Source: [Clostridium] symbiosum (GTDB taxonomy: Bacteria > Bacillota > Clostridia > Lachnospirales > Lachnospiraceae). From it: 41,743 nt of DNA. The position numbers were made by a program, and so were the translations under genes. The stretch is from positions 1 to 41,743 of the forward strand of contig JAETSN010000034.1 in the NCBI GenBank assembly GCA_021769625.1, written 5' to 3'. The notes beneath the pieces are model-generated. The model did no database searches. It was given only the letters and a program-made list of their open reading frames with translations, and was not told the DNA's origin. Positions 1 through 7,045 of this stretch are shown piece after piece. Within the stretch, counting starts at the first letter, position 1. Every line of letters begins with the position of its first letter.

Positions 1-1016
1 GAGTGGATTTAAATATCATGTGATATTTGCGAAGTAGAGGACGAGAGGGTCTCTGCCTGTATTGGCCAAGTGGATTTAAATAATCTATGATGCTTTTGTT
101 TCTGGTGCAAAGGGATGTCTCTGCCTGTATTGGCAGAGTGGATTTAAATGATAAGAACTGGCTATATATCAGCCATCAACTACGAGTCTCTGCCTGTATT
201 GGCAGAGTGGATTTAAATATCGTACAGATCGAGCAGGGCCTTGCTGATCTGCGTCTCTGCCTGTATTGGCAGAGTGGATTTAAATACCCCAGTAACGAAA
301 GAGGACATAAAATCTACGAGTCTCTGCCTGTATTGGCAGAGTGGATTTAAATGGATCGGCATTTTTATCAACTTCATCCTTGATCGGTCTCTGCCTGTAT
401 TGGCAGAGTGGATTTAAATGTTATTACGAGCGAACCAATATTACAGTTAACAGTCTCTGCCTGTATTGGCAGAGTGGATTTAAATGCTCCATTGGCTATC
501 GAAACAGCTGCGGTAGCAGCGTCTCTGCCTGTATTGGCAGAGTGGATTTAAATGTGAAATCCAATATAAAGGTATATCCTCGCCAAAGTCTCTGCCTGTA
601 TTGGCAGAGTGGATTTAAATTTTCTATAAACAGGATATACTGCTTTCCCGCAAGTCTCTGCCTGTATTGGCAGAGTGGATTTAAATTTGTATCCGTTTTC
701 CCAGACGATCGTGACGAAATGTCTCTGCCTGTATTGGCAGAGTGGATTTAAATTTTCTATAAACAGGATATACTGCTTTCCCGCAAGTCTCTGCCTGTAT
801 TGGCAGAGTGGATTTAAATGCTATGATGTGTGAGTGAGTAACTTAAATTTGGGTCTCTGCCTGTATTGGCAGAGTGGATTTAAATATTATCGTTGATCCG
901 TCCGCAGCTTCGTTTATTGTCTCTGCCTGTATTGGCAGAGTGGATTTAAATGTCTTTGACGGACAGACGGTGCAGATGGCGACAGTCTCTGCCTGTATTG
1001 GCAGAGTGGATTTAAA
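1..1016 (+). CRISPR. Type I-C-like CRISPR array, trailer-side part
   Basis: One partial repeat (1-14) and 15 repeats of 33 nt start at 49, 117, 186, 253, 320, 387, 453, 521, 588, 654, 721, 787, 853, 919 and 985, separated by 15 spacers of 33-36 nt. Each repeat begins GTCTCTGCC, has a perfect 7-bp stem (CTCTGCC/GGCAGAG) around the loop TGTATT, and ends in the 11-nt tail TGGATTTAAAT. That layout, with a tail close to the GTGGATTGAAAT/C end of type I-C repeats, suggests Cas5d processing leaving an 11-nt 5' handle and transcription on the + strand. Leader and cas genes would lie left of the window. The repeat at 49-81 carries AG to CA in the second stem arm. The last repeat (985-1016) lacks its final T and abuts a transposase fragment. 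Spacers 621-653 and 754-786 are identical. The type assignment rests on the repeat alone. Confidence 0.97.
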
Positions 1017-1390
1017 GAGCTTGCAGGGCATGGAGACAAAGTGTTTCCTATAACACGCACGGATCCCGATCTCCCTCATGTACTTCCCTACGGTCCTCCC
1101 GCTTATTTTGTCCCCTTTCTGCCGCATCTTCGCAGCTATTTTGGGCGCTCCGTAGATTTGGTGCGATTCCTCATATATGGTCCTGATCTCCTCCATCCTC
1201 TGTTCCTTTTTTACCTGGCCTGAAGATGGCGTATGATTCCTGTAAGCGTTGTAGCCGCTTCTCGAAACGCCTAAAATCCTCAGCACCCCGCTGACATTCA
1301 GGCGGCGTTTCCCTTCTTCCCTTAACCGTTTTTCTTCCCGCTCGGTTTCCTGAAAGATGGCCTGTGTCAGTTTCCCAGAATGCCGATGGC
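1017..1390 (-). pseudogene. IS3-family transposase OrfB, 3'-truncated
   Basis: Reading from the slippery A7G run in the -1 frame relative to orfA gives an open stretch that passes through KLTQAIFQETEREEK, then LRILGVSRSGYNAYRNH, then SHQIYGAPKIAAKMRQKG. This is the N-terminal helix-turn-helix (HTH_21-like) part of IS3-family OrfB. After about residue 110 (ACYRKHFVSMPCKL) the frame runs into CRISPR repeats and produces a repeated FKSTLPIQAE translation that is not protein sequence of the family. The rve integrase core with its DDE residues, normally about 170 further residues, is absent. In the family OrfAB would be made by programmed -1 frameshifting; here any product would be dead. Confidence 0.8.
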
Positions 1391-1654
1391 TTTTTTTAGT
1401 ATTTCAAGTGCGTCCTTTGTATCTCGGAGTTCTTTTCTCAGCCGGGCATTTTCCTTCTCCTCATCGCTTGCGTAGTTCCCGGTTCCCCGTGTGGGTACTT
1501 CCCCGGCATTCTCTGCTGCCGCCTTTACCCAGTTTCGGATGGCATTACGGCTTATCCCAAGGTTCTCCGCACACTTATTCCATCCAAGGTCCCTATGTTC
1601 AAGATAATACTGTACCGCATTTTCCTTAAACTGCTTATCAAACTGTTTACTCAT
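1367..1654 (-). CDS. IS3-family transposase OrfA (helix-turn-helix)
   Basis: A 95-residue protein, the usual length for OrfA of IS3-family elements. Residues 1-60 form the HTH_Tnp_1-like domain (FKENAVQYYLEHRDLGWNKC, then AENLGISRNAIRNWVK), and the C-terminal part is a leucine-rich coiled coil (ENARLRKELRDTKDALEILKKA) typical of the dimerisation zipper. The slippery A7G run near its 3' end and the -1 frame continuation into OrfB fit programmed frameshifting. The start at 1654 is preceded on the minus strand by a strong AGGAGGAAAT ribosome binding site. OrfA alone binds DNA ends and often represses the element; with OrfB truncated it has no catalytic partner here. Confidence 0.85.
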   Translation of the reverse strand: MSKQFDKQFKENAVQYYLEHRDLGWNKCAENLGISRNAIRNWVKAAAENAGEVPTRGTGNYASDEEKENARLRKELRDTKDALEILKKAIGILGN

Positions 1655-1690
1655 GGAAAATTTCCTCCTGTGTCCGTTTCTATTATACGG

Positions 1691-2157
1691 TTATTTCTGA
1701 AACTTGCCATGCTTAACTTGTACTATTTATATTCTAACACCAAACCGTCCAGCCCTTCGACCAGTCCGGTATGTCCATCGCGTGCTATTTCACGGACGAG
1801 GTTGGCAAGACAGGTATATAAAAGTTCTAGGTGCTCCATCTGGTGGATGCTCAGATAAGAATCCAAGGGAATCAAAGAGGGAAATCTGCTGGTAATTATT
1901 CAAAACAAAAGACATTGGCCATACCTGGTAAAATATATATCATAATCATATTTTACCAAAAAACAGCAATGAAACATAGCTTTATTCAGCTGTCAAAGAA
2001 TTAAAACTTGACGGTGGCGTACTTTTGATCCCCACATCATAAATATAAAAATAAAAAGGATAACACATGTTAACTATCCTCCTGTTTTGACCGATATATC
2101 AATTAGATAATTACTGAAACGGATTTCAGTGAAATGGTCACGGAGGATAAGTTAAAT
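1691..2157. other. Intergenic region with AT-rich hairpin, possible gene remnants
   Basis: No convincing gene. Stretches at about 1740-1900 read open in several frames, but each is broken by stops, and the short peptides resemble nothing I recognise; they may be decayed coding sequence between the insertion element and the next gene. A perfect inverted repeat with 11-nt arms TGGTAAAATAT (1926-1936) and ATATTTTACCA (1948-1958) lies in AT-rich DNA. A second, weaker GGATA/TATCC hairpin lies near 2052-2074. Neither is followed by a clear T tract on the + strand. Confidence 0.4.
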
Positions 2158-2964
2158 ATGGGTATGATGGTAGGGGCGGACGGCGTTGTGATACGGACGG
2201 CGAGTCCGTATGGAAGTAAAAACAGCAACAGTACACGCAATGTTCGGACAACGACAAACAGGAAAAAGAAATACAAGAGATTGAATTATAATTACAGGGA
2301 GGTTTCCGGAAGGATCCTTCGTGCAAAAACATCTGTCAGTGCAAGGCAGGTGGTGGCGCATGCGCGGACAATGGTGGCGGTGCTACGCAGGAGATACGGG
2401 TGTGGGGAGTACAATGACAGAGATTTGGAGATCGCCATCATCCATGCGGAAAAAATGGTGCGGATCGCCAAGAAGAAACTGAAAAACCTGAAGGCGGAGG
2501 AATTGGCGCAGCGTACTTCTGAGCTGGAAGAAACAACAGAAGAACAAGAGGAAGAAAACGCATCTGAAGCGGAAGAGGCGCAGCCTGAAAACGGCGGGAT
2601 GGACAAGGAAAAGCTGCGGGAAATGATACGCCGGATGGAACAGGAGCTGCAGGAATTGGCGGCGGAAAGCAGCATGGAGGAGCTGACGCAGGAGTGTTTT
2701 GGCGGCGGTGGCAGGATGAGTGAGGAAGAGCTGAAGCAGATGAAAAAGAAACATCGCTGTGATGAGATGCGTCGGATCGTGGAGGCGGATATGAAATATC
2801 TGAAAGCTATGTTCCAGCGGATAATGCAGGAGCAGCAGGAGATAGCAAGTGCCGCCACATTGGAACTGAGCGGTGCGATGACGAGCGCACCTGCCGTTTC
2901 ACCTCTGAGCGCAGGAAGCGTGCTTGCCGGAGCGGAGGGGCAGACAGTGGATGCGTCGGTGTAG
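2158..2964 (+). CDS. Conserved hypothetical protein, Glu/Lys-rich, coiled coil
   Basis: About 268 residues, function unknown. An upstream in-frame ATG exists at 2134, but the best ribosome binding site (GGAGG at 2142-2146) lies between it and the ATG at 2158, so I chose 2158. The N-terminal half is strongly basic (NRKKKYKRLNYNYREVSGRILRAKTS), followed by a helical block ARQVVAHARTMVAVLRRRYGCGEYNDRDLEIAIIHAEKMVRIAKKK that I recall from unnamed clostridial proteins. The middle is a Glu-rich low-complexity segment and a second helical region predicted as coiled coil, and the tail is Ala/Ser-rich. No signal peptide, membrane segment or catalytic motif is visible. The next gene follows after 28 nt and may be cotranscribed. 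Confidence 0.75.
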   Translation: MGMMVGADGVVIRTASPYGSKNSNSTRNVRTTTNRKKKYKRLNYNYREVSGRILRAKTSVSARQVVAHARTMVAVLRRRYGCGEYNDRDLEIAIIHAEKMVRIAKKKLKNLKAEELAQRTSELEETTEEQEEENASEAEEAQPENGGMDKEKLREMIRRMEQELQELAAESSMEELTQECFGGGGRMSEEELKQMKKKHRCDEMRRIVEADMKYLKAMFQRIMQEQQEIASAATLELSGAMTSAPAVSPLSAGSVLAGAEGQTVDASV

Positions 2965-2992
2965 GTTATCTATGATGCAGAGGAGATTGACC

Positions 2993-3376
2993 ATGAAGTT
3001 ACCATTCAGGAAAGTTAAGAAAAATCAAGAAGTAATCTTTAAAACAGTAGAGCCCCAAAAGGGGTTTACATTAAGAAATCAGGAGAACGAACTTACTGAT
3101 TGTGCGGATATAGATATTGAATATTATCTGGAGGATATGTATGTCACACCGGATCAGTTTGTAGTTTTGACAGCGCCGGAAGCGCAATATAAAGTCCGTT
3201 TTGTTCAGGCTTGCACCCATGATGGCGAGATTGAGGTGGAATTGGGAATAGAAGAGAACGGAACGCATCTGTATTATAAGATTTGTTCTCAGGAAGAATG
3301 CTACCGTGTTTTTCTTGATTTTTATGACGGCATGTTTGATCCGGATATGTCAGAATATAGGCCGGTAGAGTTTTAA
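2993..3376 (+). CDS. Hypothetical protein, acidic, 127 aa
   Basis: The start MKLPFRKVKK at 2993 is preceded by AGAGGAG at a good distance; the longer reading frame from 2924 overlaps the previous gene and lacks a ribosome binding site. After a basic N-terminus the protein is acidic and rich in aromatic residues (CADIDIEYYLEDMYVTPDQFVVLTAP). It looks like a small soluble beta-rich domain without a signal peptide or membrane segment. I recognise no family. It follows the unnamed gene at 2158-2964 by 28 nt and ends just before an inverted repeat that could be a terminator, so the two probably form a small operon. Confidence 0.65.
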   Translation: MKLPFRKVKKNQEVIFKTVEPQKGFTLRNQENELTDCADIDIEYYLEDMYVTPDQFVVLTAPEAQYKVRFVQACTHDGEIEVELGIEENGTHLYYKICSQEECYRVFLDFYDGMFDPDMSEYRPVEF

Positions 3377-3427
3377 AAAGTGCAAAGCCTCTTTCATTAG
3401 ATTCGGTAGACTTTACACTTTGTTTTT
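3377..3427 (+). terminator. Likely weak intrinsic terminator
   Basis: Arms AAAGTGCAAAG (3377-3387) and CTTTACACTTT (3411-3421) pair with one G-U wobble around a 23-nt loop and are followed by GTTTTTG. The stem is AT-rich and the loop long, so termination would be weak. It sits between convergent genes, which fits the role. Confidence 0.5.
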
Positions 3428-3444
3428 GCGTGATCATTCTAAAT

Positions 3445-3636
3445 TTATTTTTTTATTCTGTCGATATCTGTTAAGTTTACGCCTGCAACATTTAGCACTG
3501 CCTTTAAAGAAAGATATTCTTCTTTTAACTCACTATATGTTTCAACGGCATTTTCTTTTTTAGCCAGCATCATATATTTCTGAATCTTTTTGAAATCGTC
3601 GATAGCTGCTTTTATTACTTCTAAGCTAGGCGGCAT
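3445..3636 (-). CDS. Small hypothetical helical protein
   Basis: A 63-residue protein (MPPSLEVIKAAIDDFKKIQK ... NLTDIDRIKK). The start at 3636 has AGGTG five bases upstream on the minus strand; the longer frame from 3699 has no such site. It is predicted to be two amphipathic helices with many Lys and Glu, and has no signal peptide. I do not recognise the family. It stands alone on the minus strand, convergent with the gene ending at 3376. Small size and lack of a known family leave some doubt that it is real. Confidence 0.5.
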   Translation of the reverse strand: MPPSLEVIKAAIDDFKKIQKYMMLAKKENAVETYSELKEEYLSLKAVLNVAGVNLTDIDRIKK

Positions 3637-3859
3637 AGAATCACCTGCTTTACATGAGCTTTGACGCCTTATGTGTCTGCCTGTCAAAAGTGTGGTCATT
3701 TGTCAGCACAGATCGGTTGCGCGGCAGAAAGGGAATTGATTTCCCCCACAAAATTGAAAACAATATTTGCTAAAGTGAGAAGTTTTGGAGCGCTGTTGTA
3801 TACTGGTAAATACCTGCTGTTAAAACCGCAAGATACATGAAAAGCGGAATGGAATATCC

Positions 3860-3907
3860 TGCTACAATATGGTGACAGGCCGGAAATCATAATTTCCAGC
3901 CTGTCAC
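3860..3907 (+). promoter_or_regulatory. Extended -10 promoter with palindromic operator
   Basis: TGCTACAAT at 3860-3868 is an extended -10 element (TGN plus TACAAT); no good -35 is seen. Directly downstream lies a near-perfect palindrome: GTGACAGGC (3872-3880), GGAAAT (3882-3887), loop, ATTTCC (3892-3897), GCCTGTCAC (3899-3907), with one C/A mismatch. The predicted transcription start (about 3875) falls inside it. The position suits an operator for the adjacent regulator, or a 5'-terminal mRNA hairpin. The ribosome binding site AGAAGGGAG follows, before the ATG at 3931. Confidence 0.55.
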
Positions 3908-3930
3908 TAAAGAGAAGGGAGAAAGCTGCA

Positions 3931-4788
3931 ATGCCGGGGAATATCAAAAATGTAATGGCGGCGATCGACTATATCGAAAGCCATCTGCATGAAAAACTGG
4001 ATCTGGAAACAGTTGCGGGGGCTGTCCATTATTCAAAATATCATTTGCACCGAATGTTCACAGATACGGCAGGGTTGACGATCCATGATTATGTGCAGCG
4101 CCGCCGGCTGACCGAAGCCGCAAAACTGCTTGTGTTATCCGACAGACCGATCCTGGAAATTGCACTTTCTGCCGGATATGAAAGCCAGCAGTCCTTTACA
4201 GATATTTTCAGAGCCATGTATAAAAAATCCCCTAACAGGTACAGGGAGGAGGAAGCATTTTATCCTTTGCAGTTGAGATATGTCTTGAACGAAAACCCTG
4301 CAAATTTAGAGGGAAAAGAATGGCAGGATAATATCGTCTTTGCAGCACGGGAAGATATACCGGAGTGGATAAAACTGGTTCATCTTGTCATCGATGGTTT
4401 CCCGCATTTGGACGAGCAGCAGTACCTTGAACAGTTGCAGGAGTACATCAGAAATAAACGTGCCCTGATCTTGAAGGACGCTGATACGGCGATCGGTATT
4501 ATGGCATTTCATGAGGTGACGGGAAGCATTGATTTCTTTGGGGTACATCCGCAGTATCGGAAAAAGGGGATAGCGAAAGCGTTTTGCGAAAAGGCATTGT
4601 ATGAACTTGCACGCTCCGCACAGATTAGCGTGACAACTTTCAGGGAGGGCGACAAGGCAGACACAGGCTATCGGGAGGTATGGGAAAGTCTTGGTTTTGT
4701 TGAAGCAGAACTGTTGATCGAATTTGGCTATCCGACACAGCGGTTTGTACTTCACAGAGAAAAATCGGAGGGCAGGGAGAATGAATGA
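3931..4788 (+). CDS. AraC-type HTH regulator fused to GNAT acetyltransferase
   Basis: A 285-residue protein with two parts. Residues 5-105 form an AraC/XylS double helix-turn-helix (LDLETVAGAVHYSKYHLHRM, and later ILEIALSAGYESQQSFTDIF followed by YKKSPNRYR). Residues 130-280 form a GNAT-like domain with GIMAFHEVTGSIDFFGVHPQ and the acetyl-CoA loop motif QYRKKGIAKAF, ending in GYREVWESLGF. In this architecture the C-terminal domain may sense a small molecule or acetylate a substrate; which is not visible. The gene overlaps the MATE exporter by 8 nt, so the two are translationally coupled and the regulator probably controls efflux. An operator-like palindrome lies just upstream, suggesting autoregulation. 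Confidence 0.88.
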   Translation: MPGNIKNVMAAIDYIESHLHEKLDLETVAGAVHYSKYHLHRMFTDTAGLTIHDYVQRRRLTEAAKLLVLSDRPILEIALSAGYESQQSFTDIFRAMYKKSPNRYREEEAFYPLQLRYVLNENPANLEGKEWQDNIVFAAREDIPEWIKLVHLVIDGFPHLDEQQYLEQLQEYIRNKRALILKDADTAIGIMAFHEVTGSIDFFGVHPQYRKKGIAKAFCEKALYELARSAQISVTTFREGDKADTGYREVWESLGFVEAELLIEFGYPTQRFVLHREKSEGRENE

Positions 4789-6112
4789 CCGAAATCCACT
4801 GTCACAGAACTTCACGATAACATCGTTGCTGAAATTTGCGTTTCCGACAATTTTAATGATGATATTCATGGGATTATATACAGTTGTCGACACGATTTTT
4901 GTAGCGCGCTTTGTAGATACAAATGCACTTTCAGCATTGAATATTGTCTGCCCTGTTATCAATCTGATTGTAGGTCTTGGAACGATGCTTGCAACGGGAG
5001 GGAGTGCCATCGTAGCCCGAAAAATGGGAGCAGGAGAACATACAAGGGCGGCGCAGGATTTTACGCTGATCATCTCAGCGGGCATTTTGTCAGGTGTATT
5101 GATCGCAGTCATCGGGACAGCTTTTATTGACAGGATTGTCCAGGGACTTGGAGCGAGCAGTATTCTATTTCCATACTGCAAAGAATATCTTTTTATCTTG
5201 CTGTTATTCACGCCCGCAAGTATCCTGCAGGTGCTTTTTCAAAACCTGATCGTAACGGCAGGACGCCCCGGAATGGGTATGGTGCTTGGCGTAAGCGCAG
5301 GAATCGCAAATATTCTACTGGACTATATTTTTATGGTGCCGTTCCACATGGGCATTAAGGGGGCGGCGCTTGGCACGGGTATTGGCTATATGATACCTGC
5401 CGTGATCGGATCATGGTTCTTTTCCGCAAAAAAGGGCTGTCTATATTTTACAAAGCCGGTCATAGACTTTTCCGTATTGTCTGAAAGCTGTACCAATGGT
5501 TTTTCAGAAATGGTAAGTCAGACGGCAACAGCGGTCACAACATTCCTTTTTAACCGGATCATGATGAAACTGCTTGGAGAAAACGGGGTTGCGGCAATCA
5601 CGATCATTATCTATACACAGTTTTTACTGAGCGCCCTTTACATAGGTTTTTCTATGGGGGCAGCCCCTGTTATCAGCTATAATTATGGGAAACAGGACAA
5701 AGAACAGTTAAAGAATGTATTTCGTATCTGTATGCGCTTTATAGTCTTTGTTTCTATTTCTGTTTTTGCTATTGCTTTTATTTTTGGTTCGCCATTGGTT
5801 GGTATTTTTGCGGAAACAGGAACTCCTGTTTATAAAATCGCACGAAACGGATTTTGGATTTTCTCTTTTAGCTTTCTGTTCTGCGGGCTGAATATTTTTA
5901 CTTCTGCAGCATTTACAGCGTTATCAAACGGGAAGCTGTCAGCAATTTTGTCATTCCTGCGGACTTTCGGACTGATCACAGTGCTGTTGCTTACATTGCC
6001 TTATTTTTGGGGCGTAACGGGTGTATGGCTTGCAGTGCCGACAGCAGAGTTGATCACTATGATCGCAGCACTGGTTTTTCTTCATCAGAACGGAGTGCTG
6101 TATGGGTATTAA
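4781..6112 (+). CDS. MATE-family multidrug/Na+ antiporter
   Basis: A 443-residue polytopic membrane protein with about 12 hydrophobic segments, the normal length of the MATE family (MatE domain repeated twice). Typical features are an N-terminal LLKFAFPTILMMIFMGLYTVVDTIFV segment, GTMLATGGSAIVARKMGAGE after TM2, and the second-half counterpart GFSMGAAPVISYNYG. The start at 4781 has the AGGGAGA site and overlaps the end of the AraC-GNAT gene (ATGAATGA); the longer frame from 4724 lies inside that gene. The family exports cationic drugs or metabolites using H+ or Na+ gradients. The substrate here is unknown, but the coupled regulator suggests inducible drug efflux. Confidence 0.92.
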   Translation: MNDRNPLSQNFTITSLLKFAFPTILMMIFMGLYTVVDTIFVARFVDTNALSALNIVCPVINLIVGLGTMLATGGSAIVARKMGAGEHTRAAQDFTLIISAGILSGVLIAVIGTAFIDRIVQGLGASSILFPYCKEYLFILLLFTPASILQVLFQNLIVTAGRPGMGMVLGVSAGIANILLDYIFMVPFHMGIKGAALGTGIGYMIPAVIGSWFFSAKKGCLYFTKPVIDFSVLSESCTNGFSEMVSQTATAVTTFLFNRIMMKLLGENGVAAITIIIYTQFLLSALYIGFSMGAAPVISYNYGKQDKEQLKNVFRICMRFIVFVSISVFAIAFIFGSPLVGIFAETGTPVYKIARNGFWIFSFSFLFCGLNIFTSAAFTALSNGKLSAILSFLRTFGLITVLLLTLPYFWGVTGVWLAVPTAELITMIAALVFLHQNGVLYGY

Positions 6113-6221
6113 TTGCATTGGGAAGTTTTCACGGCGGAAAAACAAATTTGTGACTCTATAACAAAGGCATTGCAGCAGAGGAAATATATTGTCTTCAACT
6201 GTCTTCAAATTTCCAGACACA

Positions 6222-6260
6222 TAAAAACAACGGAAGCTCTTGAAAGATCAAGGCTTCCGC
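6222..6260 (-). terminator. Intrinsic terminator of tRNA-Thr
   Basis: On the minus strand GCGGAAGC and GCTTCCG pair around an inner TTGA/TCAA stem, followed by TTGTTTTTATG. It lies 14 nt beyond the 3' end of the tRNA-Thr gene. Confidence 0.85.
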
Positions 6261-6273
6261 TCTCTATAAATCA

Positions 6274-6346
6274 AGCTGCTGACGGGAATCGGACCCGTGA
6301 CCTCCGCACTACCAATGCGACGCTCTACCGACTGAGCCACAGCAGC
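6274..6346 (-). tRNA. tRNA-Thr (anticodon GGT)
   Basis: On the minus strand the 7-bp acceptor GCTGCTG/CAGCAGC, a D arm GCTCAGTCGGTAGAGC, an anticodon stem with loop TTGGTAG (anticodon GGT, reading ACC/ACU), a 5-nt variable loop AGGTC and a T arm with GGTCCGATTCC fold into a perfect cloverleaf of 72 nt plus discriminator T. CCA is not encoded. It has its own promoter (6378-6406) and terminator. Confidence 0.97.
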
Positions 6347-6377
6347 CTGCAGCAATCTTTCACGATTGCCGAAGATT

Positions 6378-6406
6378 ATTGTACCAAATCGGATGCGGTC
6401 TGTCAA
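6378..6406 (-). promoter_or_regulatory. Sigma-A promoter of tRNA-Thr
   Basis: On the minus strand the -35 TTGACA (6401-6406) and -10 TACAAT (6378-6383) are separated by exactly 17 nt, about 30 nt upstream of the tRNA 5' end. A small GCAATC/GATTGC hairpin lies between promoter and tRNA. Confidence 0.85.
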
Positions 6407-6468
6407 TGAATTTTTAAAGATTATATATCATTTCTGACGGCCTGCGGCATCCTGACAGAAGAACGGAG

Positions 6469-6497
6469 TTTACATGTTTTGCGTAATCTGCTATGAT
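6469..6497 (+). promoter_or_regulatory. Sigma-A promoter of the nicotinamidase-like gene
   Basis: TTTACA (6469-6474), 17 nt, TATGAT (6492-6497), about 30 nt upstream of the start codon at 6527, with AGGAGG in between. Confidence 0.7.
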
Positions 6498-6526
6498 GAT
6501 ACCATCATGGAACAGGAGGAAAAAAC

Positions 6527-7033
6527 ATGAAAAAGACATTGATCGTGGTGGATATGCAGAATGATTTTATCGATGGCTCTCTCGGAACAAAAGAGGCGCA
6601 GGCAATCGTCGGCAATGTAAAGAAAAAGATCGAGGAATATCAGGCCCGCGGGGATGAGATCATTTTTACAAGGGATACTCATCAGGAGGACTATCTGAAT
6701 ACACCGGAAGGGAAAAAGCTGCCTGTAAAGCATTGCATTTACGGGACGAAAGGCTGGGAGATCGCGGAAGGGCTGGAGGTACCGGAGGGTATCTATATTG
6801 ATAAACCGACTTTCGGCTGGGTGCGCTGGAACGAGAGGAGTTTTGAGGAGGCCGAGCTGGTCGGGCTGTGCACGGATATCTGCGTGGTTTCCAATGCGCT
6901 GATCCTGAAGGCGATGTTTCCGGAGGCGGAGATCACGGTCGATGCATCATGCTGCGCGGGCGTGACGCCAGATACCCATAGGGCGGCGCTGGAGACAATG
7001 AAGATGTGCCAGATTCAGGTGACGGGGGAATAA
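6527..7033 (+). CDS. Cysteine hydrolase, isochorismatase/nicotinamidase-like
   Basis: A 168-residue isochorismatase-superfamily enzyme. The catalytic triad is visible: Asp9 (LIVVDMQNDF), Lys93 (IDKPTFGWV) and the nucleophile Cys119 (GLCTDICVVSNAL). Asp50, His52 and His69 match the metal-binding residues of nicotinamidases (FTRDTHQEDY ... VKHC). The likely reaction is amide hydrolysis such as nicotinamide to nicotinate in NAD salvage, although other ureido or amide substrates are known in the family. The protein is cytosolic and somewhat short of the usual PncA length. The start has AGGAGG nine bases upstream. It is followed after 12 nt by the DUF1643 gene and may be cotranscribed with it. Confidence 0.85.
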   Translation: MKKTLIVVDMQNDFIDGSLGTKEAQAIVGNVKKKIEEYQARGDEIIFTRDTHQEDYLNTPEGKKLPVKHCIYGTKGWEIAEGLEVPEGIYIDKPTFGWVRWNERSFEEAELVGLCTDICVVSNALILKAMFPEAEITVDASCCAGVTPDTHRAALETMKMCQIQVTGE

Positions 7034-7045
7034 GCTGCGGGAAAT

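Larger units (their letters stand above)
1017..1690 (-). mobile_element. Truncated IS3-family insertion sequence
   Basis: The fragment carries a complete orfA-type gene and the first part of orfB, read on the minus strand with the arrangement usual for IS3-family elements (orfB in the -1 frame relative to orfA, with an A7G slippery run at 1391-1397). The 3' part of orfB, including the DDE catalytic domain, and that end of the element are missing, because sequence identity switches to the last CRISPR repeat at 1016/1017. The outer limit upstream of orfA is uncertain since I could not recognise a terminal inverted repeat, so 1690 is only approximate. It cannot encode an active transposase as it stands. 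Confidence 0.75.

Noticed and set aside
87-751. Open reading frames of 87 and 136 codons running through the CRISPR array
   Set aside because: They are translations of the repeats and spacers; the recurring SLCLYWQSGFK is repeat sequence, and no ribosome binding sites are present.
843-1286. A 147-codon minus-strand frame as an intact gene
   Set aside because: Only its first part is transposase OrfB; the rest is CRISPR repeat read in the antisense direction.
1655-1740. IS3 terminal inverted repeat upstream of orfA
   Set aside because: No pair of termini can be shown because the other end of the element is deleted; the boundary is left approximate.
2292-2858. Antisense frame of 188 codons in the gene at 2158-2964
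   Set aside because: It is Ser/Cys-rich low-complexity translation opposite a Glu/Lys-rich gene, with no ribosome binding site.
3696-3947. Minus-strand frame of 83 codons upstream of the AraC-GNAT gene
   Set aside because: It covers the promoter and palindrome of that gene and has no ribosome binding site or recognisable product.
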